DNA of 64,000 bases from Maribellus sediminis (GCF_011799805.1 NZ_WXUB01000002.1:496001-560000); one strand, 5' to 3'; shown: positions 28,553 through 39,226, numbered from the stretch's first letter. Notes: a model not told the origin generated them from the letters alone. Numbers and translations are program-made.

Positions 28553-29485
28553 TCAGTTGTACCAAATGTAATTGGTGTAGCGCGTAAGCTTTAACGGAAT
28601 CCGGTACTCTAAAACAATTTCGTGCGTGCCGTTACCATTCAATTCAATTCCAAAGTTAAAATCATAGGTGTATCCTATCCGAAAATTTCGTGTGATATTC
28701 AATCCCGTTAGCAGTGTAACCTGGTTTGTTGAGCGATAAGTTAGTCCGAGGTCAAGAAGTTCTCTCGGACCTTTTTGTAAGCCTGTTGGCATTTTAATTC
28801 GAATAATTCCGGTGCCCTCAAAAACAGTTACATTGTTTCGTCTCGAAAGTTGAATGCCGGCCGTGAGGTTGTAAAGCTCCGGATCCGTGTTTTTGTACAG
28901 GGCGTAAACATATTGGTGATTTGTGATCAGGTATTCATCGTCAGGATTCCAAAGGGCAAACAAGTGTGAAGATGAAAGCCCCGCAATAAAATGCTTTCCT
29001 TCCAGCTCGAGTCCGAAGTTGGCATCGGGCGAAGTAAAACGCTTGTCGGTGTAATCAAGTGCAGGATCGTCAACTACTTCAGGATCGTAAGCAGAAGCAT
29101 TCAACCTTCGGGAATAGAAGCCGGCTGCCAGGCCAAGCGAAAGGTCAAGATTTTCTTTTAAACCTATGCGATATGCATACTGAAAGGTTGGATTTATCGC
29201 GGTTGTCAAACCTATTTCATCACGAACCATTGAAATACCGAAAGCAGAGTTTTGTTTCTCAGAAAAGCCTGAAGCCTGCAGGTTGTATACCGTTGGCGCA
29301 CCATCGATACCCGACCATTGTTTCCGGTAATTCGAAAAAAAGTAAATGTAACCCGGACGGGCAATGGACGCCGGATTGTAATTGGCCCGGTTATACCAGT
29401 GGCTTGTTGTTCCCAGTTCGGTTTGAGCCTTACTCTGAACACTAAACATCAGGATTCCGGCAAAAAATAACAGTAGTCTTTTCAT
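28553..29485 (-). CDS. PorP/SprF-family type IX secretion membrane protein
   Basis: The 310-residue protein has a signal peptide (residues 1-20, ending SKAQ) and then HWYNRANYNPASIARPGYIY, the N-terminal signature of PorP/SprF proteins. The remainder alternates short beta strands, fitting a 14-strand outer-membrane barrel. These proteins help secrete or anchor gliding/adhesin-like cargo of the type IX system. It follows, 14 bases downstream on the same strand, a gene for a type B-sorted cargo, the usual two-gene pairing. Confidence 0.92.
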   Translation of the reverse strand: MKRLLLFFAGILMFSVQSKAQTELGTTSHWYNRANYNPASIARPGYIYFFSNYRKQWSGIDGAPTVYNLQASGFSEKQNSAFGISMVRDEIGLTTAINPTFQYAYRIGLKENLDLSLGLAAGFYSRRLNASAYDPEVVDDPALDYTDKRFTSPDANFGLELEGKHFIAGLSSSHLFALWNPDDEYLITNHQYVYALYKNTDPELYNLTAGIQLSRRNNVTVFEGTGIIRIKMPTGLQKGPRELLDLGLTYRSTNQVTLLTGLNITRNFRIGYTYDFNFGIELNGNGTHEIVLEYRIPLKLTRYTNYIWYN

Positions 29486-29499
29486 CTTATTTGCCGGAT

Positions 29500-31611
29500 T
29501 TACCTTACCAGTGTTGTGTAACCTTTTCGAACTTGATCTTCACCATCAGCATCGGTGTACCTCAGCACATAAAAATAAGTATCAGGATCGGCATATTTAC
29601 CTTGATACAGTCCGTCCCAGCCATCAATTCCTGTATAAAAAATCACCCCGTGCCTGTCGAAAACCTCAATATCGTATCCGGGCATAAAAAGATCGTTAAT
29701 CCCGTCGTTGTTTGGTGTAAATACATTCGGTACAAACGGCTCTACAATCACCTCGGTGGCTTTTTGTGTAAAGCAGCCCGCCATATTGGTTGCGGTAACA
29801 TTCACCGGAATTGCTTTTAATTCCGACGTGAGTGTATAAGAATGACTAAACTGGGCGCTGGCAGAGATTGTTCCGTCGCCCATATCCCAGTTGTAAACCA
29901 AATCGCTGTCGGAATGCGCAACACATTCCACAACATTGTAGCGCTTGTTTATTGTGGCAGGAGAAACCGAAAAATCGAATTCAGGATTTTTAACTTCCAA
30001 AACTTGTATGCTGCGCTCCTGTATACATCCCCTCAAATTGGTTCCAACAACCTTGTATATTCCTCCCTGGTCAATATGTATATATTCAGTAGATTCACCG
30101 GTGTTCCAATTGTAAGCAACTGCGCCAGTAGCTGAAAGTTTAACAGTATAGCCGGCGCAAAGATTACTGTCTCCCACTAAATCAAAATACCAGTCAGGTT
30201 CTTCCATAATGCTAAAATAGTTCGTATCCGAAATGCATCCTTTCGACGAGAATCCGAGCATCCAGTAATCTCCTCCCGGAGCACCAACAGTAATTTCCTC
30301 CGAAGTAACCCCCGTGCTCCATTTGTAACTGTAGGCGCCAAAGGCTTCTAATTCAGTTTCCAGTTCAGGGCAATAAGTTGTATCACCGATAAATCCGACC
30401 AGGGGTGGCGAAAAGGATTCAACTGTTTGGTAAATCGTATCAGTACACCCCGATGGAGGATTATAAATGATCAGGCCAACTTGATGTAATCCGGAGGTTG
30501 CAAATTTATGGGTAAAACTTTTCTGGTTTGAGGTAGTGTCACCGAGATCCCACGAGTAACTTAACGAACCGTTGTTGGTAGTTGACTCATTTACAAATTC
30601 AACCTCATTCGAAAAACAATCAATCATTCTCCACGAAAAACCGGCCTTTGGCTCATACCTCGCAATGGTTGATGAAAGGCTTACTTCGCAACCTGTTTCC
30701 GACTCCATTGTGCAATAATACAGATCCCCTTCGTTCGGGTTTTCAACAAGCAGGTTTTGTTCAGCGCCAATAACAGTTGTATTGTCATTACTCAGCCACT
30801 GATAGTTTTCGAAACCATCAGGTGCCTCCAGAGTAGCGTAGGAATCATCGGTACAGTAGTCAACCGTAATGTATAACGGCATGCAGTCGACCACAAAATA
30901 CGCATAGCCGTAATGGTAATGCCCGGTACAGTCGGCAGTTAAAAACTCAATCGTAATTTCTTCTCCGATATACGCACTCAGGTCCGCGCCAACAGTTGTC
31001 CAATCCCGCCATTTAACCGTACTTTGATTACCAGATGGGGTATAACTCCGAAATTCAGCGTCCATATTTCCTGAAGAAAAAACATCGTAATTCGAGCAGT
31101 CATCAATGGTATTGTTATCCTTATCGTAAAGGGTAAGTTGAAAATGTGGTTCCATTTCGGTGATGTTATCATGCGATGTTGAATATTGCAGCACACAGGC
31201 AAATTTCATCAGTAAAAATGCATTTGAGGTATCCACTTTCATGGTATAGCGCAAACTTTGCTGCCAGCATCGTGGACTTACATCGTTCGCTATCTCACAT
31301 CCCAGGCGGGCAGAATACTTGTATCCATCAGGGATCATTTTGAGTTTATTTCCTGTGTTGGGATCGTAAGCCGACTTGTCGGAAATAATAACATGCCGCC
31401 GCGAAGAAGGAATAGGAACCGCAGTTGGCAAGGTGTTAAAACTCGAAGAAACATCAGATGCCGTACTGTATCTCCATTGATAACCAATCCAACCATTAAA
31501 ATTCCCCGCCTCAAAGCCAATGTTCTTTTTGTCAATGGATTGAGCAATTGCCAGATTACAAAAACCAAAGAAAATGCCAAACAGAAAAAACACTGAAATA
31601 CAAACCCTCAT
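29500..31611 (-). CDS. Type IX secreted surface protein with PKD domains and type B sorting domain
   Basis: The 703-residue protein starts with a signal peptide (residues 1-24, ending AIAQS). The first 230 or so residues form a lectin- or adhesin-like beta domain of unknown family. Several PKD/Ig-like repeats follow, for example YSWDLGDTTSNQKSFTHKFA and YNWDMGDGTISASAQFSHSY. The end (VPNVFTPNNDGINDLF and later GWDGLYQGK) is a gliding-motility-associated type B sorting domain, recognised by the type IX system. The neighbouring PorP/SprF gene is the expected partner. It probably acts on the cell surface in adhesion or glycan capture; the ligand is unknown. Confidence 0.93.
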   Translation of the reverse strand: MRVCISVFFLFGIFFGFCNLAIAQSIDKKNIGFEAGNFNGWIGYQWRYSTASDVSSSFNTLPTAVPIPSSRRHVIISDKSAYDPNTGNKLKMIPDGYKYSARLGCEIANDVSPRCWQQSLRYTMKVDTSNAFLLMKFACVLQYSTSHDNITEMEPHFQLTLYDKDNNTIDDCSNYDVFSSGNMDAEFRSYTPSGNQSTVKWRDWTTVGADLSAYIGEEITIEFLTADCTGHYHYGYAYFVVDCMPLYITVDYCTDDSYATLEAPDGFENYQWLSNDNTTVIGAEQNLLVENPNEGDLYYCTMESETGCEVSLSSTIARYEPKAGFSWRMIDCFSNEVEFVNESTTNNGSLSYSWDLGDTTSNQKSFTHKFATSGLHQVGLIIYNPPSGCTDTIYQTVESFSPPLVGFIGDTTYCPELETELEAFGAYSYKWSTGVTSEEITVGAPGGDYWMLGFSSKGCISDTNYFSIMEEPDWYFDLVGDSNLCAGYTVKLSATGAVAYNWNTGESTEYIHIDQGGIYKVVGTNLRGCIQERSIQVLEVKNPEFDFSVSPATINKRYNVVECVAHSDSDLVYNWDMGDGTISASAQFSHSYTLTSELKAIPVNVTATNMAGCFTQKATEVIVEPFVPNVFTPNNDGINDLFMPGYDIEVFDRHGVIFYTGIDGWDGLYQGKYADPDTYFYVLRYTDADGEDQVRKGYTTLVR

Positions 31612-31808
31612 ACAATTAAGCCTATTGCAGTATCGAAATACAAACAGTTGTTAGAAACAATACAAACTACCCAAAGGCGGTTCTTAAATCAATACTGGTA
31701 AAGTTACAATTTACCTAAATATTTTTGTCTTGTAATTCCAAATACGTCAAAATCTGTTTTTTAACTTTTAATACCTTTTCATGCCTCGAAGAATGGTTAA
31801 ACTTTTTC

Positions 31809-31816
31809 TATTTTTG
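31809..31816 (+). promoter_or_regulatory. Candidate -7 box for the DPP IV-like gene
   Basis: TATTTTTG matches TAnnTTTG 44 bases before the ATG at 31861. No convincing -33 box was found. Confidence 0.4.
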
Positions 31817-31860
31817 TTGAGTTTGGAACAGAAATCTAAAATTATATAATCATTGGTTTT

Positions 31861-34077
31861 ATGAAGAAGATATTGATTTTGTTATTACTTGCCGTCGGTT
31901 TTTCGCTCGCAGCACAAGAGAGCCGAAAGATCACTCTTGAAGATATTTTTGTTAACGGAACCTTTCGTACCTATTCGGTAGAAGGTCTGCGATCGATGAA
32001 TAATGGCATTCATTACACGACCATGGAAAATGGAACACAGATTGTAAAATACAGCTACGAAACAGGCGAAGAACTGGAAGTAATTTTTGATGTTACAAAA
32101 GTTGAAGACTCCCCTATTGAATCGTTTGTGGATTACACCTTTAGCGATGATGAAACCAAAATATTGCTAACCACCAACAAAAAGGCAGTGTATCGTCATT
32201 CATTCACCGCAGAATATTACATATGGAATTCGGTAACTAAAGAATTGACGGCGCTTTCTGTGGACGGGCCACAACAGGGAGCCATGTTCTCTCCCAACGG
32301 CGATCGTGTAGCTTACGTTCGAAACAATAATATCTTTATTAAAAATCTGAAATTCGGGAGTACCAGCCAGGCCACTTTCGATGGCGAAAAAAATAAGATT
32401 ATCAATGGTTTGCCTGATTGGGTTTACGAGGAAGAATTTGGTGATTTCATGTCTCCAACCGGTTTTAATACGACTATGTGGTGGTCGCCAAACAGCGAGT
32501 TTCTGGCCTACATAAAATTTAACGAAAGTGAAGTGCCGGAGTTCTCTATGACCATGTATGCCGGGATGACTCCAACTTACGACCAGTACAAGCTTTATCC
32601 GGGAGAAGAAACATTTAAATATCCCAAAGCAGGAGAGAAAAACTCGGTGGTGCAGGTAATGAGTTACGAGCTAAAAACAAAAATGAGCATCCCTGTAAAT
32701 ATTGGCGAAGAAACCGATATTTATGTGCCCCGCCTGAAATGGTCGCCGAATAACGACCTGGTTGTAATGCGCATGAATCGTTTGCAAAATCAGCTGGACG
32801 TTTTGTTTGCCAATCCCTACACCGGCGAAACACGTGAAGCCATGACAGAAAAGAACGACCGCTATATCGATTACAATTTTCTGGGTGCCTTTACTTTCCT
32901 CGAAAATGGAAACTTTGTTGTGCTTAGTGAAAGAAACGGCTGGTCACAACTTTACCTTTACGATAAGGAAGGCATTGAAATAGGTCCGATTACCGAAGGC
33001 GATTTCGATGTGACGGCATTTTATGGTTTCGATGCCAAAAAAGGCCTTTATTACTACCAGGCTGCTGCCGAATCGCCATTACGCCGTGAAGTTTATTACA
33101 TCAGTCAGGATAAAAAGTTAAAGGGAAAACTGTCGACACTGGAAGGCACGAACAAGGCAGATTTTAGTGCGAATTTTGGTTATTACGTGAATTATTACAG
33201 TAGCGCCAGCGTGCCGAATTACGTTACCTTGCACGAAACAAAAAAGAATACGCAACTTCGTTTTCTTCAGGATAATACAGTACTGAAAAACACGGTCAGA
33301 TTAATGAATGTTCCCCAAAAGGAATTCTTCACTTTTAAAACTTCTGAAGGCATCGAATTAAATGGATTTATGATAAAACCCGGCGGTTTTGATCCATCAA
33401 AAAAATACCCGGTTGTAATGACACAATACAGCGGACCAAATTCGCAACAGGTCACCGATTCGTGGGGACGTGGAGTTGGCTGGAATGAATACCTCGCACA
33501 GGAAGGATTTCTGGTAGTTTGCGTTGATCCGCGCGGGACTGCCGCCCGGGGCGAAGATTTCCGTAAGGTAACCTACATGCAATTAGGTAAATACGAATCA
33601 GACGATCAGGTAGAGGCTGCAAAATACCTCACAACCTTGCCTTATGTCGATGCTGATAATATGGCAATTTGGGGATGGAGTTACGGCGGTTTCATGACGC
33701 TGCTTTCGATGGAAAAGGGTGGCGATTTATTTAAAGCCGGAATTGCTGTTGCACCTGTCACCAGCTGGCGTTTTTACGATTCGGTGTACACCGAGCGTTA
33801 CATGCGCACACCGCAGGTGAATGCCGCGGGCTACGACGAAAATTCGCCCCTCTCCCATGCAGGTGATATCAAAGGCAGACTACTGATCATTCATGGTTCG
33901 GCCGACGACAATGTACACGTTCAGAATACTTTCGAAATGACCGAAAAGATGGTGCAGGCCGGTGTTCAATTCGATATGGCCATTTACACCAACCGGAACC
34001 ATGGCATACGCGGTGGCAATACCACCATGCACCTGTATACGAAAATGACCAATTTCCTGAAGGAGCAATTGCAATAA
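31861..34077 (+). CDS. Dipeptidyl peptidase IV-type serine protease (S9B)
   Basis: This exopeptidase removes Xaa-Pro dipeptides from peptide N termini. The 738-residue protein has a signal peptide (ending AAQES), an eight-bladed beta-propeller domain (about 30-480) with the substrate-clamping acidic pair in DWVYEEEFG, and an alpha/beta-hydrolase domain. The nucleophile serine is in WGWSYGGFM (Ser607), the Asp in HGSADDNVH (near 681) and the His in NRNHGIRGG (near 714). It is probably periplasmic and works in peptide scavenging. Monocistronic, with its own likely promoter. Confidence 0.95.
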   Translation: MKKILILLLLAVGFSLAAQESRKITLEDIFVNGTFRTYSVEGLRSMNNGIHYTTMENGTQIVKYSYETGEELEVIFDVTKVEDSPIESFVDYTFSDDETKILLTTNKKAVYRHSFTAEYYIWNSVTKELTALSVDGPQQGAMFSPNGDRVAYVRNNNIFIKNLKFGSTSQATFDGEKNKIINGLPDWVYEEEFGDFMSPTGFNTTMWWSPNSEFLAYIKFNESEVPEFSMTMYAGMTPTYDQYKLYPGEETFKYPKAGEKNSVVQVMSYELKTKMSIPVNIGEETDIYVPRLKWSPNNDLVVMRMNRLQNQLDVLFANPYTGETREAMTEKNDRYIDYNFLGAFTFLENGNFVVLSERNGWSQLYLYDKEGIEIGPITEGDFDVTAFYGFDAKKGLYYYQAAAESPLRREVYYISQDKKLKGKLSTLEGTNKADFSANFGYYVNYYSSASVPNYVTLHETKKNTQLRFLQDNTVLKNTVRLMNVPQKEFFTFKTSEGIELNGFMIKPGGFDPSKKYPVVMTQYSGPNSQQVTDSWGRGVGWNEYLAQEGFLVVCVDPRGTAARGEDFRKVTYMQLGKYESDDQVEAAKYLTTLPYVDADNMAIWGWSYGGFMTLLSMEKGGDLFKAGIAVAPVTSWRFYDSVYTERYMRTPQVNAAGYDENSPLSHAGDIKGRLLIIHGSADDNVHVQNTFEMTEKMVQAGVQFDMAIYTNRNHGIRGGNTTMHLYTKMTNFLKEQLQ

Positions 34078-34153
34078 TAAATGCTGATAACTGCCTGATT
34101 TTTTCAGAAAAGATTTAATTTCACTCAAAGGTTGAAACTAAATCGAATCCAAA

Positions 34154-34741
34154 ATGAAGAAGTTAGGCAGTTATTTCTTTCAGGGAGTCATTCTTGTTGC
34201 CCCCATTGTTATTACCATTTACATATTATACGCGGTTTTTGTACGAGTCGATGGCTGGCTGGTACATAACCTCGAACCGCTGATAGGTTTTTATATACCC
34301 GGTTTGGGAATAGTAATACTTGTAGCTTCAGTTACGTTGCTCGGATTTATCGGTCAGACTGCTTTAGTTCGCCCAATAAAAAAGCTGGCGGGAAATCTCA
34401 TCCGCCGCATTCCGCTTTTAAACCTTTTATATTCAGCTCTGAATGATTTGTTTTCAGCTTTTGTCGGGAACGAGAAAAAATTCAATGTTCCCGTTAAAGT
34501 ACTTTTCAACCAGGAAAACAACCTCTGGAAGCTCGGATTTATAACCAAGGATTCGCTGGAAGAATTCGATCTTGAAGAGATGACTGCTGTTTATTTTCCG
34601 CATTCCTATAATTTTTCAGGTGAATTGTATATTGTTCCCCGCGATCGAGTTCAGCCTGTATCGGTTTCACCGGCCGATGCTATGAAATTTGTAGTTTCAG
34701 CAGGAGTAACCCGTGTTGAAAAAACCGCACAGATCAACTAA
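34154..34741 (+). CDS. DUF502 inner-membrane protein
   Basis: The 195-residue protein starts with the DUF502 signature (KKLGSYFFQGVILVAPIVIT), a membrane helix, then a second helix near 55-75 (LVASVTLLGFIGQTALV). The C-terminal 110 or so residues are a soluble beta-rich domain. Family members are widespread in bacteria, but the biochemical role is unknown. It follows the DPP IV gene by 76 bases and may share its transcript. Confidence 0.88.
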   Translation: MKKLGSYFFQGVILVAPIVITIYILYAVFVRVDGWLVHNLEPLIGFYIPGLGIVILVASVTLLGFIGQTALVRPIKKLAGNLIRRIPLLNLLYSALNDLFSAFVGNEKKFNVPVKVLFNQENNLWKLGFITKDSLEEFDLEEMTAVYFPHSYNFSGELYIVPRDRVQPVSVSPADAMKFVVSAGVTRVEKTAQIN

Positions 34742-34888
34742 ACATTTGTCGACTATTGATTCCTGTGATTTGACGAACTCTAAAATCACAGTCTATTTTA
34801 ACACGCACAAAATCGGATTATTAAACAATAATTCTGTTTAAAATTTTTATATTGCATAGAGGAAAATCGACTTTAAATACTCAATAAA

Positions 34889-36046
34889 ATGCATAGACCA
34901 AACTTTTTCAGAAGCAAATTCTTTTTTGCCCTCTTTGCCATCGTAATATTCGTTGGTTGTGAAAATGGCAAACAAAATCAAATGCCTCCGGCTCAATTAA
35001 AAGTTGTTGAGGTGGTTCAGAAAGACATTATCGACAAAGTTGATTTTGTTGGCGAAGTATACGGTTATCAGGATATCTCAATTCGAGCGCGTGTCCCCGG
35101 TTTCCTCGAAGGCATTCACTTTCGTGAAGGATTTCCGGTAAAAAAGGGCCAGTTGCTTTATACGATTGACCAGCAGGCATACCGTGCCGAGGTTGCCGCC
35201 AAACAAAGTCAGTTGGCAGAGGCTAAATCGCGGTTTGCAAAAGCACAAAGCGATCTGGAACGCTACAAACCACTGGCCGAAACAAATGCGGTTAGCCAGG
35301 CTGATTTGGATGCCGCACAACTTCAATATGATGCTGCGCAATCGATGGTTGAAGCCGCTGAAGCTAACCTCGAAATTTCGCAAATCAATTTAAGCTATAC
35401 ACAGGTAAAATCTCCCATCGACGGTATCATCGGTAAATCTTTGTCGAAAGTTGGTGAACTCGTAGGTCAGGCGCCTCACGTAATGCTAAATACTGTTTCG
35501 AAAATTGACGAAATATTTGTGGAATTCTTTCTCCCCGAAAATCAGTATTTGGAATTGGTAAAAAAAGTTACCAATGGTGAAGATGTATTTGATGAAAGTC
35601 GCTACAACAATGATAATCTCGAGCTGGTACTTGCAGATGGTTCCATACACGACCATACAGGGCATGTTACATTTATCGACCGCGGCGTAAACAGCAGTAC
35701 AGGAACGATTCTGATACAAACAGTATTCGAAAATCCTCAGCGGATAATACGACCCGGACAATATGCTAAAGTGCGTATTCCTGTAACTCACAGCGATGCT
35801 TTGATCATTCCTCAGCAGTGCGTAAAAGAACTGCAGGGACAATATTCGGTTTTTGTGGTTACCGATGAAAACAAAATAGAAACGCGTTTTGTGTCTGTCG
35901 GCACAAAAATCGGTGACCTATGGCTGATTAACAGCGGACTGAATGCCGGTGATAAAGTTGTATTGGAAGGCATTCAGAAAGTGAGAAACGGAATGGTTGT
36001 TTCGCCGGTAGTAGTTGAGTTCGAGAGTCAGGTAAGTTCAAAATAA
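34889..36046 (+). CDS. RND efflux periplasmic adaptor (membrane fusion protein)
   Basis: The 385-residue lipoprotein (lipobox FVGC, Cys24) is the adaptor of a tripartite efflux pump. It shows the split lipoyl domain (SIRARVPGFLEGIHFREG and INLSYTQVKSPIDGIIGKSL), an alpha-hairpin coiled coil between them (about 100-150, rich in Ala/Gln), and beta-barrel and membrane-proximal domains (RPGQYAKVRIP). It is first in an operon of adaptor, RND pump and outer-membrane channel, with 10- and 8-base gaps. Substrates may be drugs, bile-like compounds or toxic lipids; none can be named. Confidence 0.95.
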   Translation: MHRPNFFRSKFFFALFAIVIFVGCENGKQNQMPPAQLKVVEVVQKDIIDKVDFVGEVYGYQDISIRARVPGFLEGIHFREGFPVKKGQLLYTIDQQAYRAEVAAKQSQLAEAKSRFAKAQSDLERYKPLAETNAVSQADLDAAQLQYDAAQSMVEAAEANLEISQINLSYTQVKSPIDGIIGKSLSKVGELVGQAPHVMLNTVSKIDEIFVEFFLPENQYLELVKKVTNGEDVFDESRYNNDNLELVLADGSIHDHTGHVTFIDRGVNSSTGTILIQTVFENPQRIIRPGQYAKVRIPVTHSDALIIPQQCVKELQGQYSVFVVTDENKIETRFVSVGTKIGDLWLINSGLNAGDKVVLEGIQKVRNGMVVSPVVVEFESQVSSK

Positions 36047-36056
36047 AACGGAAGAT

Positions 36057-39000
36057 ATGTCGGAAAGTAAAGGTAACTTTTTTGTACACAGGCCAATTGT
36101 TGCAATGGTAATTGCCATTGTGATTGTAATAGTTGGTTTTGTAATGCTAAGCGGTCTTCCGATTGAGCAGTACCCTAACCTCACCCCTCCAATCGTACAG
36201 GTTAGGGGAACGTACACCGGTGCTAATGCACTCAACGTGGAAGAATCGATGGCCACACCACTGGAACAACAGATCAACGGTGTGGATAACATGATCTATA
36301 TGAAATCGACCAACGCCAACGATGGATCGATGAACATACAAATCTCATTTGAAGTGGGTACCGACCCTGATATGAACACGGTTCTGGCTCAAAACAGGGT
36401 TTCAGCAGCCACTGCCAAACTCCCGGAATCGGTAAAAAAATTCGGGGTAACCACTGAAAAATCTTTGCCAAATATTCTAATGCTGATCACCCTGACTTCG
36501 GATGGTCGTTACGATCAGGATTTTTTAGGCAACTATGCACTCATCAATATAAAAGATCAGCTGGCACGTATTAAAGGAATTGGCCGTGTGAATGTGATCG
36601 GAGCATCAGATTACTCCATGCGTATCTGGGTAAAACCCGATCGTCTGGCGTCTATCGGAATTACCATTCCTGAAATTCTGAATGCCATTAACCAGCAAAA
36701 TGCCATTGTTCCCGGTGGAAAATTTGGTGCAGAACCTGCTCCTCCCGGAACAGAATTCACCTACACGGTGCGCATGCCCGAACGTTTTAACTCTCCCGAA
36801 GAATTTGGCGAGATCATCGTTAGAACTGAAGATGACGGAGCCCAGGTTAAACTCAGGGATATTGCCGAAATCAAACTCGGTGTTGAAACCTACAGTGCAT
36901 TTACCCGCCTTAATGGCGAAGAATGTTCGATTATTGCTCTTTACCAGGCACCCGGATCAAATGCCGTGGAGCTGGCTTCGGAAATACAGGCTGAAATTGC
37001 CCGCTTATCAGGAAACTTTCCTGAAGGTATCAAATACGATGTTTCATTAGACTCAACTGCTGCCATTAACGCGGGGATCAGCGACATTATAGAAACTTTG
37101 ATCATCGCACTGGTTCTGGTAATTCTGGTGGTTTTCATCTTTATCCAGGACTGGCGGGCAACCCTGATTCCAACAATCGCTATCCCGGTTTCCTTAATCG
37201 GAGCATTTATTTTCTTCCCGATGCTTGGATTTACGGTCAATGTACTTTCATTGCTCGGACTGGTGTTAGCCATCGGAATTGTGGTTGACGACGCCATTGT
37301 TGTGGTTGAAGCTGTACAGGTAAACATCTCGCATGGTATGAACGCCAAAGAAGCCACATTGGATGCCATGCGAAAAGTAACAGCCCCGGTAATTGCCACT
37401 ACGCTTGTACTGGTTGCGGTGTTTATCCCCGTTGCAGGGATGGCCGGTATTACCGGACGTTTGTACCAACAATTTGCGATTACGATCGTCGTCTCGGTAC
37501 TTGTTTCTTCGGTAAATGCTTTATCATTAAGCCCGGCACTGGCCTCGCTCCTGTTAAAGGAGCCAAAACCCTACAAAGGTCCTTTAGGCTGGTTCTTTGG
37601 CAAATTCAACAAGTGGATGGGCAAATCCACCGAAAGCTACATGAGTTTCACCAGCGTTGTTACCCGCAAAATAAAACGAAGTATTGTATTCATCCTGGTA
37701 TTGTGTGTGGGCATGGTCATATTCGGGAAACTGGTTCCGGGTGGATTTATTCCTGAAGAAGACATGGGCTATTTCTTTGTAAACATGCAGCTACCCGATG
37801 CGTCGTCATTACAGCGTTCGGATGTTGTTGCCAAACAGATCGAAGATATACTGGCTGAGTATCCCGAAGTTGAATATGTAACAAATGCAACCGGATTCAG
37901 CCTTTTATCGGGGGCTATGGCCACCAATACCGGGTTCATGTTTATCAGTCTGATCAACTGGGATGAGCGTGACAAAACGGTGAAAGAACTAATGCAGGAA
38001 ATAAATGTGCGATTGGCAATGACAATAAAGGGCGCTCAGGCTTTTGCCTTTGGTCCTCCGGCAATTCCGGGACTTGGAAACGGATCCGGCTTTAGTATTA
38101 TGTTGCAGGACCGTGGTGGAAATTCTGCGGATTACCTGGCTGCCAATGCTATGAAATTTATCCAGGCTGCCAACCAACGTGAGGAAATAACCAATGCTTT
38201 TACCACTTTCCAGGCAAGTGTTCCGCAGCGGTATATGAACATTGATAAGGAGAAAGCCCTGAAAATGGGTATCTCACTCAACGATCTTTATACCACGGTT
38301 GGGGCATTTATGGGAGGTGCTTATGTAAACGACTTTACCCGCTTTGGGCGGCTTTACAAAACATACATTCAGGCCGAACACGAGTACCGTGTTTCTGAGA
38401 AGGATATCAACAGTTTTTTCATTAAAAACAAAAACGGAGAAATGATTCCGCTGGCGACACTCACAACGATTGAGCCGATCTCAGGTCCGGAATACACCAA
38501 CCGTTTCAACCTTTACAGGGCCGTGGAAGTAACAGGTGCCCCTGCCGCTGGATTCACTTCGAAACAGGCCATGGATGCACTGGAAGAAGTAGCAGCCGAG
38601 GTGCTGCCCGAAGACATGGGCTATCAATGGAACGCCATGTCGTACCAGGAAAAGAAAGCTTCCGGATCGCTCGGAATTATCATGATATTCTCCCTGTTGT
38701 TTGTATTTCTGATTTTGGCCGCACAGTACGAAAGCTGGTCGCTGCCCTTTAGTATTCTTCTGGGTACACCCTTTGCCATTTTCGGTGCTTTGTTCGCATT
38801 ATGGGCTGCGAGGTTCATGAGTCTTTCATTCGAAAACAACATCTTCGCGCAGGTGAGCTTTGTGATGTTGATCGGTATGGCCGCAAAAAATGCTATTCTG
38901 ATCGTGGAGTTTGCCAAGGAAGAATTTGATAAAGGGAAGAGTCTTTTCGATGCCGCTATTGAAGCTGCACGGTCGCGCTTCCGGCCGATTTTAATGACAG

Positions 39001-39218
39001 CCTTTTCTTTTATATTGGGTATTTTCCCACTGATTGTTGCTTCCGGATCGGGAGCCGAAGCGCGAAAAGTAATGGGAATGGCGCTTATGGGAGGTATGGT
39101 GCTTGCCACGTTGCTGGGAGTCTTCCTCTACCCCATGTTGTTTGTGTTTATTGGCAAAGTAGCCAAATACGAAAAGAAACGTGATGCGTTACTTCAAAAA
39201 AACAATGCTAAAAAATAA
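36057..39218 (+). CDS. RND efflux transporter, HAE1 (AcrB) family
   Basis: The 1053-residue inner-membrane pump has 12 expected membrane helices in two halves, each with a large periplasmic loop. The N terminus FVHRPIVAMVIAIVIVIVG is typical of the family. In helix 4, GIVVDDAIVVVEAV carries the proton-relay Asp pair. The second half contains GMAAKNAILIVEFAKE. Proton-driven extrusion of hydrophobic compounds is the family role. It sits between the adaptor and the channel genes. Confidence 0.97.
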   Translation: MSESKGNFFVHRPIVAMVIAIVIVIVGFVMLSGLPIEQYPNLTPPIVQVRGTYTGANALNVEESMATPLEQQINGVDNMIYMKSTNANDGSMNIQISFEVGTDPDMNTVLAQNRVSAATAKLPESVKKFGVTTEKSLPNILMLITLTSDGRYDQDFLGNYALINIKDQLARIKGIGRVNVIGASDYSMRIWVKPDRLASIGITIPEILNAINQQNAIVPGGKFGAEPAPPGTEFTYTVRMPERFNSPEEFGEIIVRTEDDGAQVKLRDIAEIKLGVETYSAFTRLNGEECSIIALYQAPGSNAVELASEIQAEIARLSGNFPEGIKYDVSLDSTAAINAGISDIIETLIIALVLVILVVFIFIQDWRATLIPTIAIPVSLIGAFIFFPMLGFTVNVLSLLGLVLAIGIVVDDAIVVVEAVQVNISHGMNAKEATLDAMRKVTAPVIATTLVLVAVFIPVAGMAGITGRLYQQFAITIVVSVLVSSVNALSLSPALASLLLKEPKPYKGPLGWFFGKFNKWMGKSTESYMSFTSVVTRKIKRSIVFILVLCVGMVIFGKLVPGGFIPEEDMGYFFVNMQLPDASSLQRSDVVAKQIEDILAEYPEVEYVTNATGFSLLSGAMATNTGFMFISLINWDERDKTVKELMQEINVRLAMTIKGAQAFAFGPPAIPGLGNGSGFSIMLQDRGGNSADYLAANAMKFIQAANQREEITNAFTTFQASVPQRYMNIDKEKALKMGISLNDLYTTVGAFMGGAYVNDFTRFGRLYKTYIQAEHEYRVSEKDINSFFIKNKNGEMIPLATLTTIEPISGPEYTNRFNLYRAVEVTGAPAAGFTSKQAMDALEEVAAEVLPEDMGYQWNAMSYQEKKASGSLGIIMIFSLLFVFLILAAQYESWSLPFSILLGTPFAIFGALFALWAARFMSLSFENNIFAQVSFVMLIGMAAKNAILIVEFAKEEFDKGKSLFDAAIEAARSRFRPILMTAFSFILGIFPLIVASGSGAEARKVMGMALMGGMVLATLLGVFLYPMLFVFIGKVAKYEKKRDALLQKNNAKK

Positions 39219-39226
39219 AACACATC

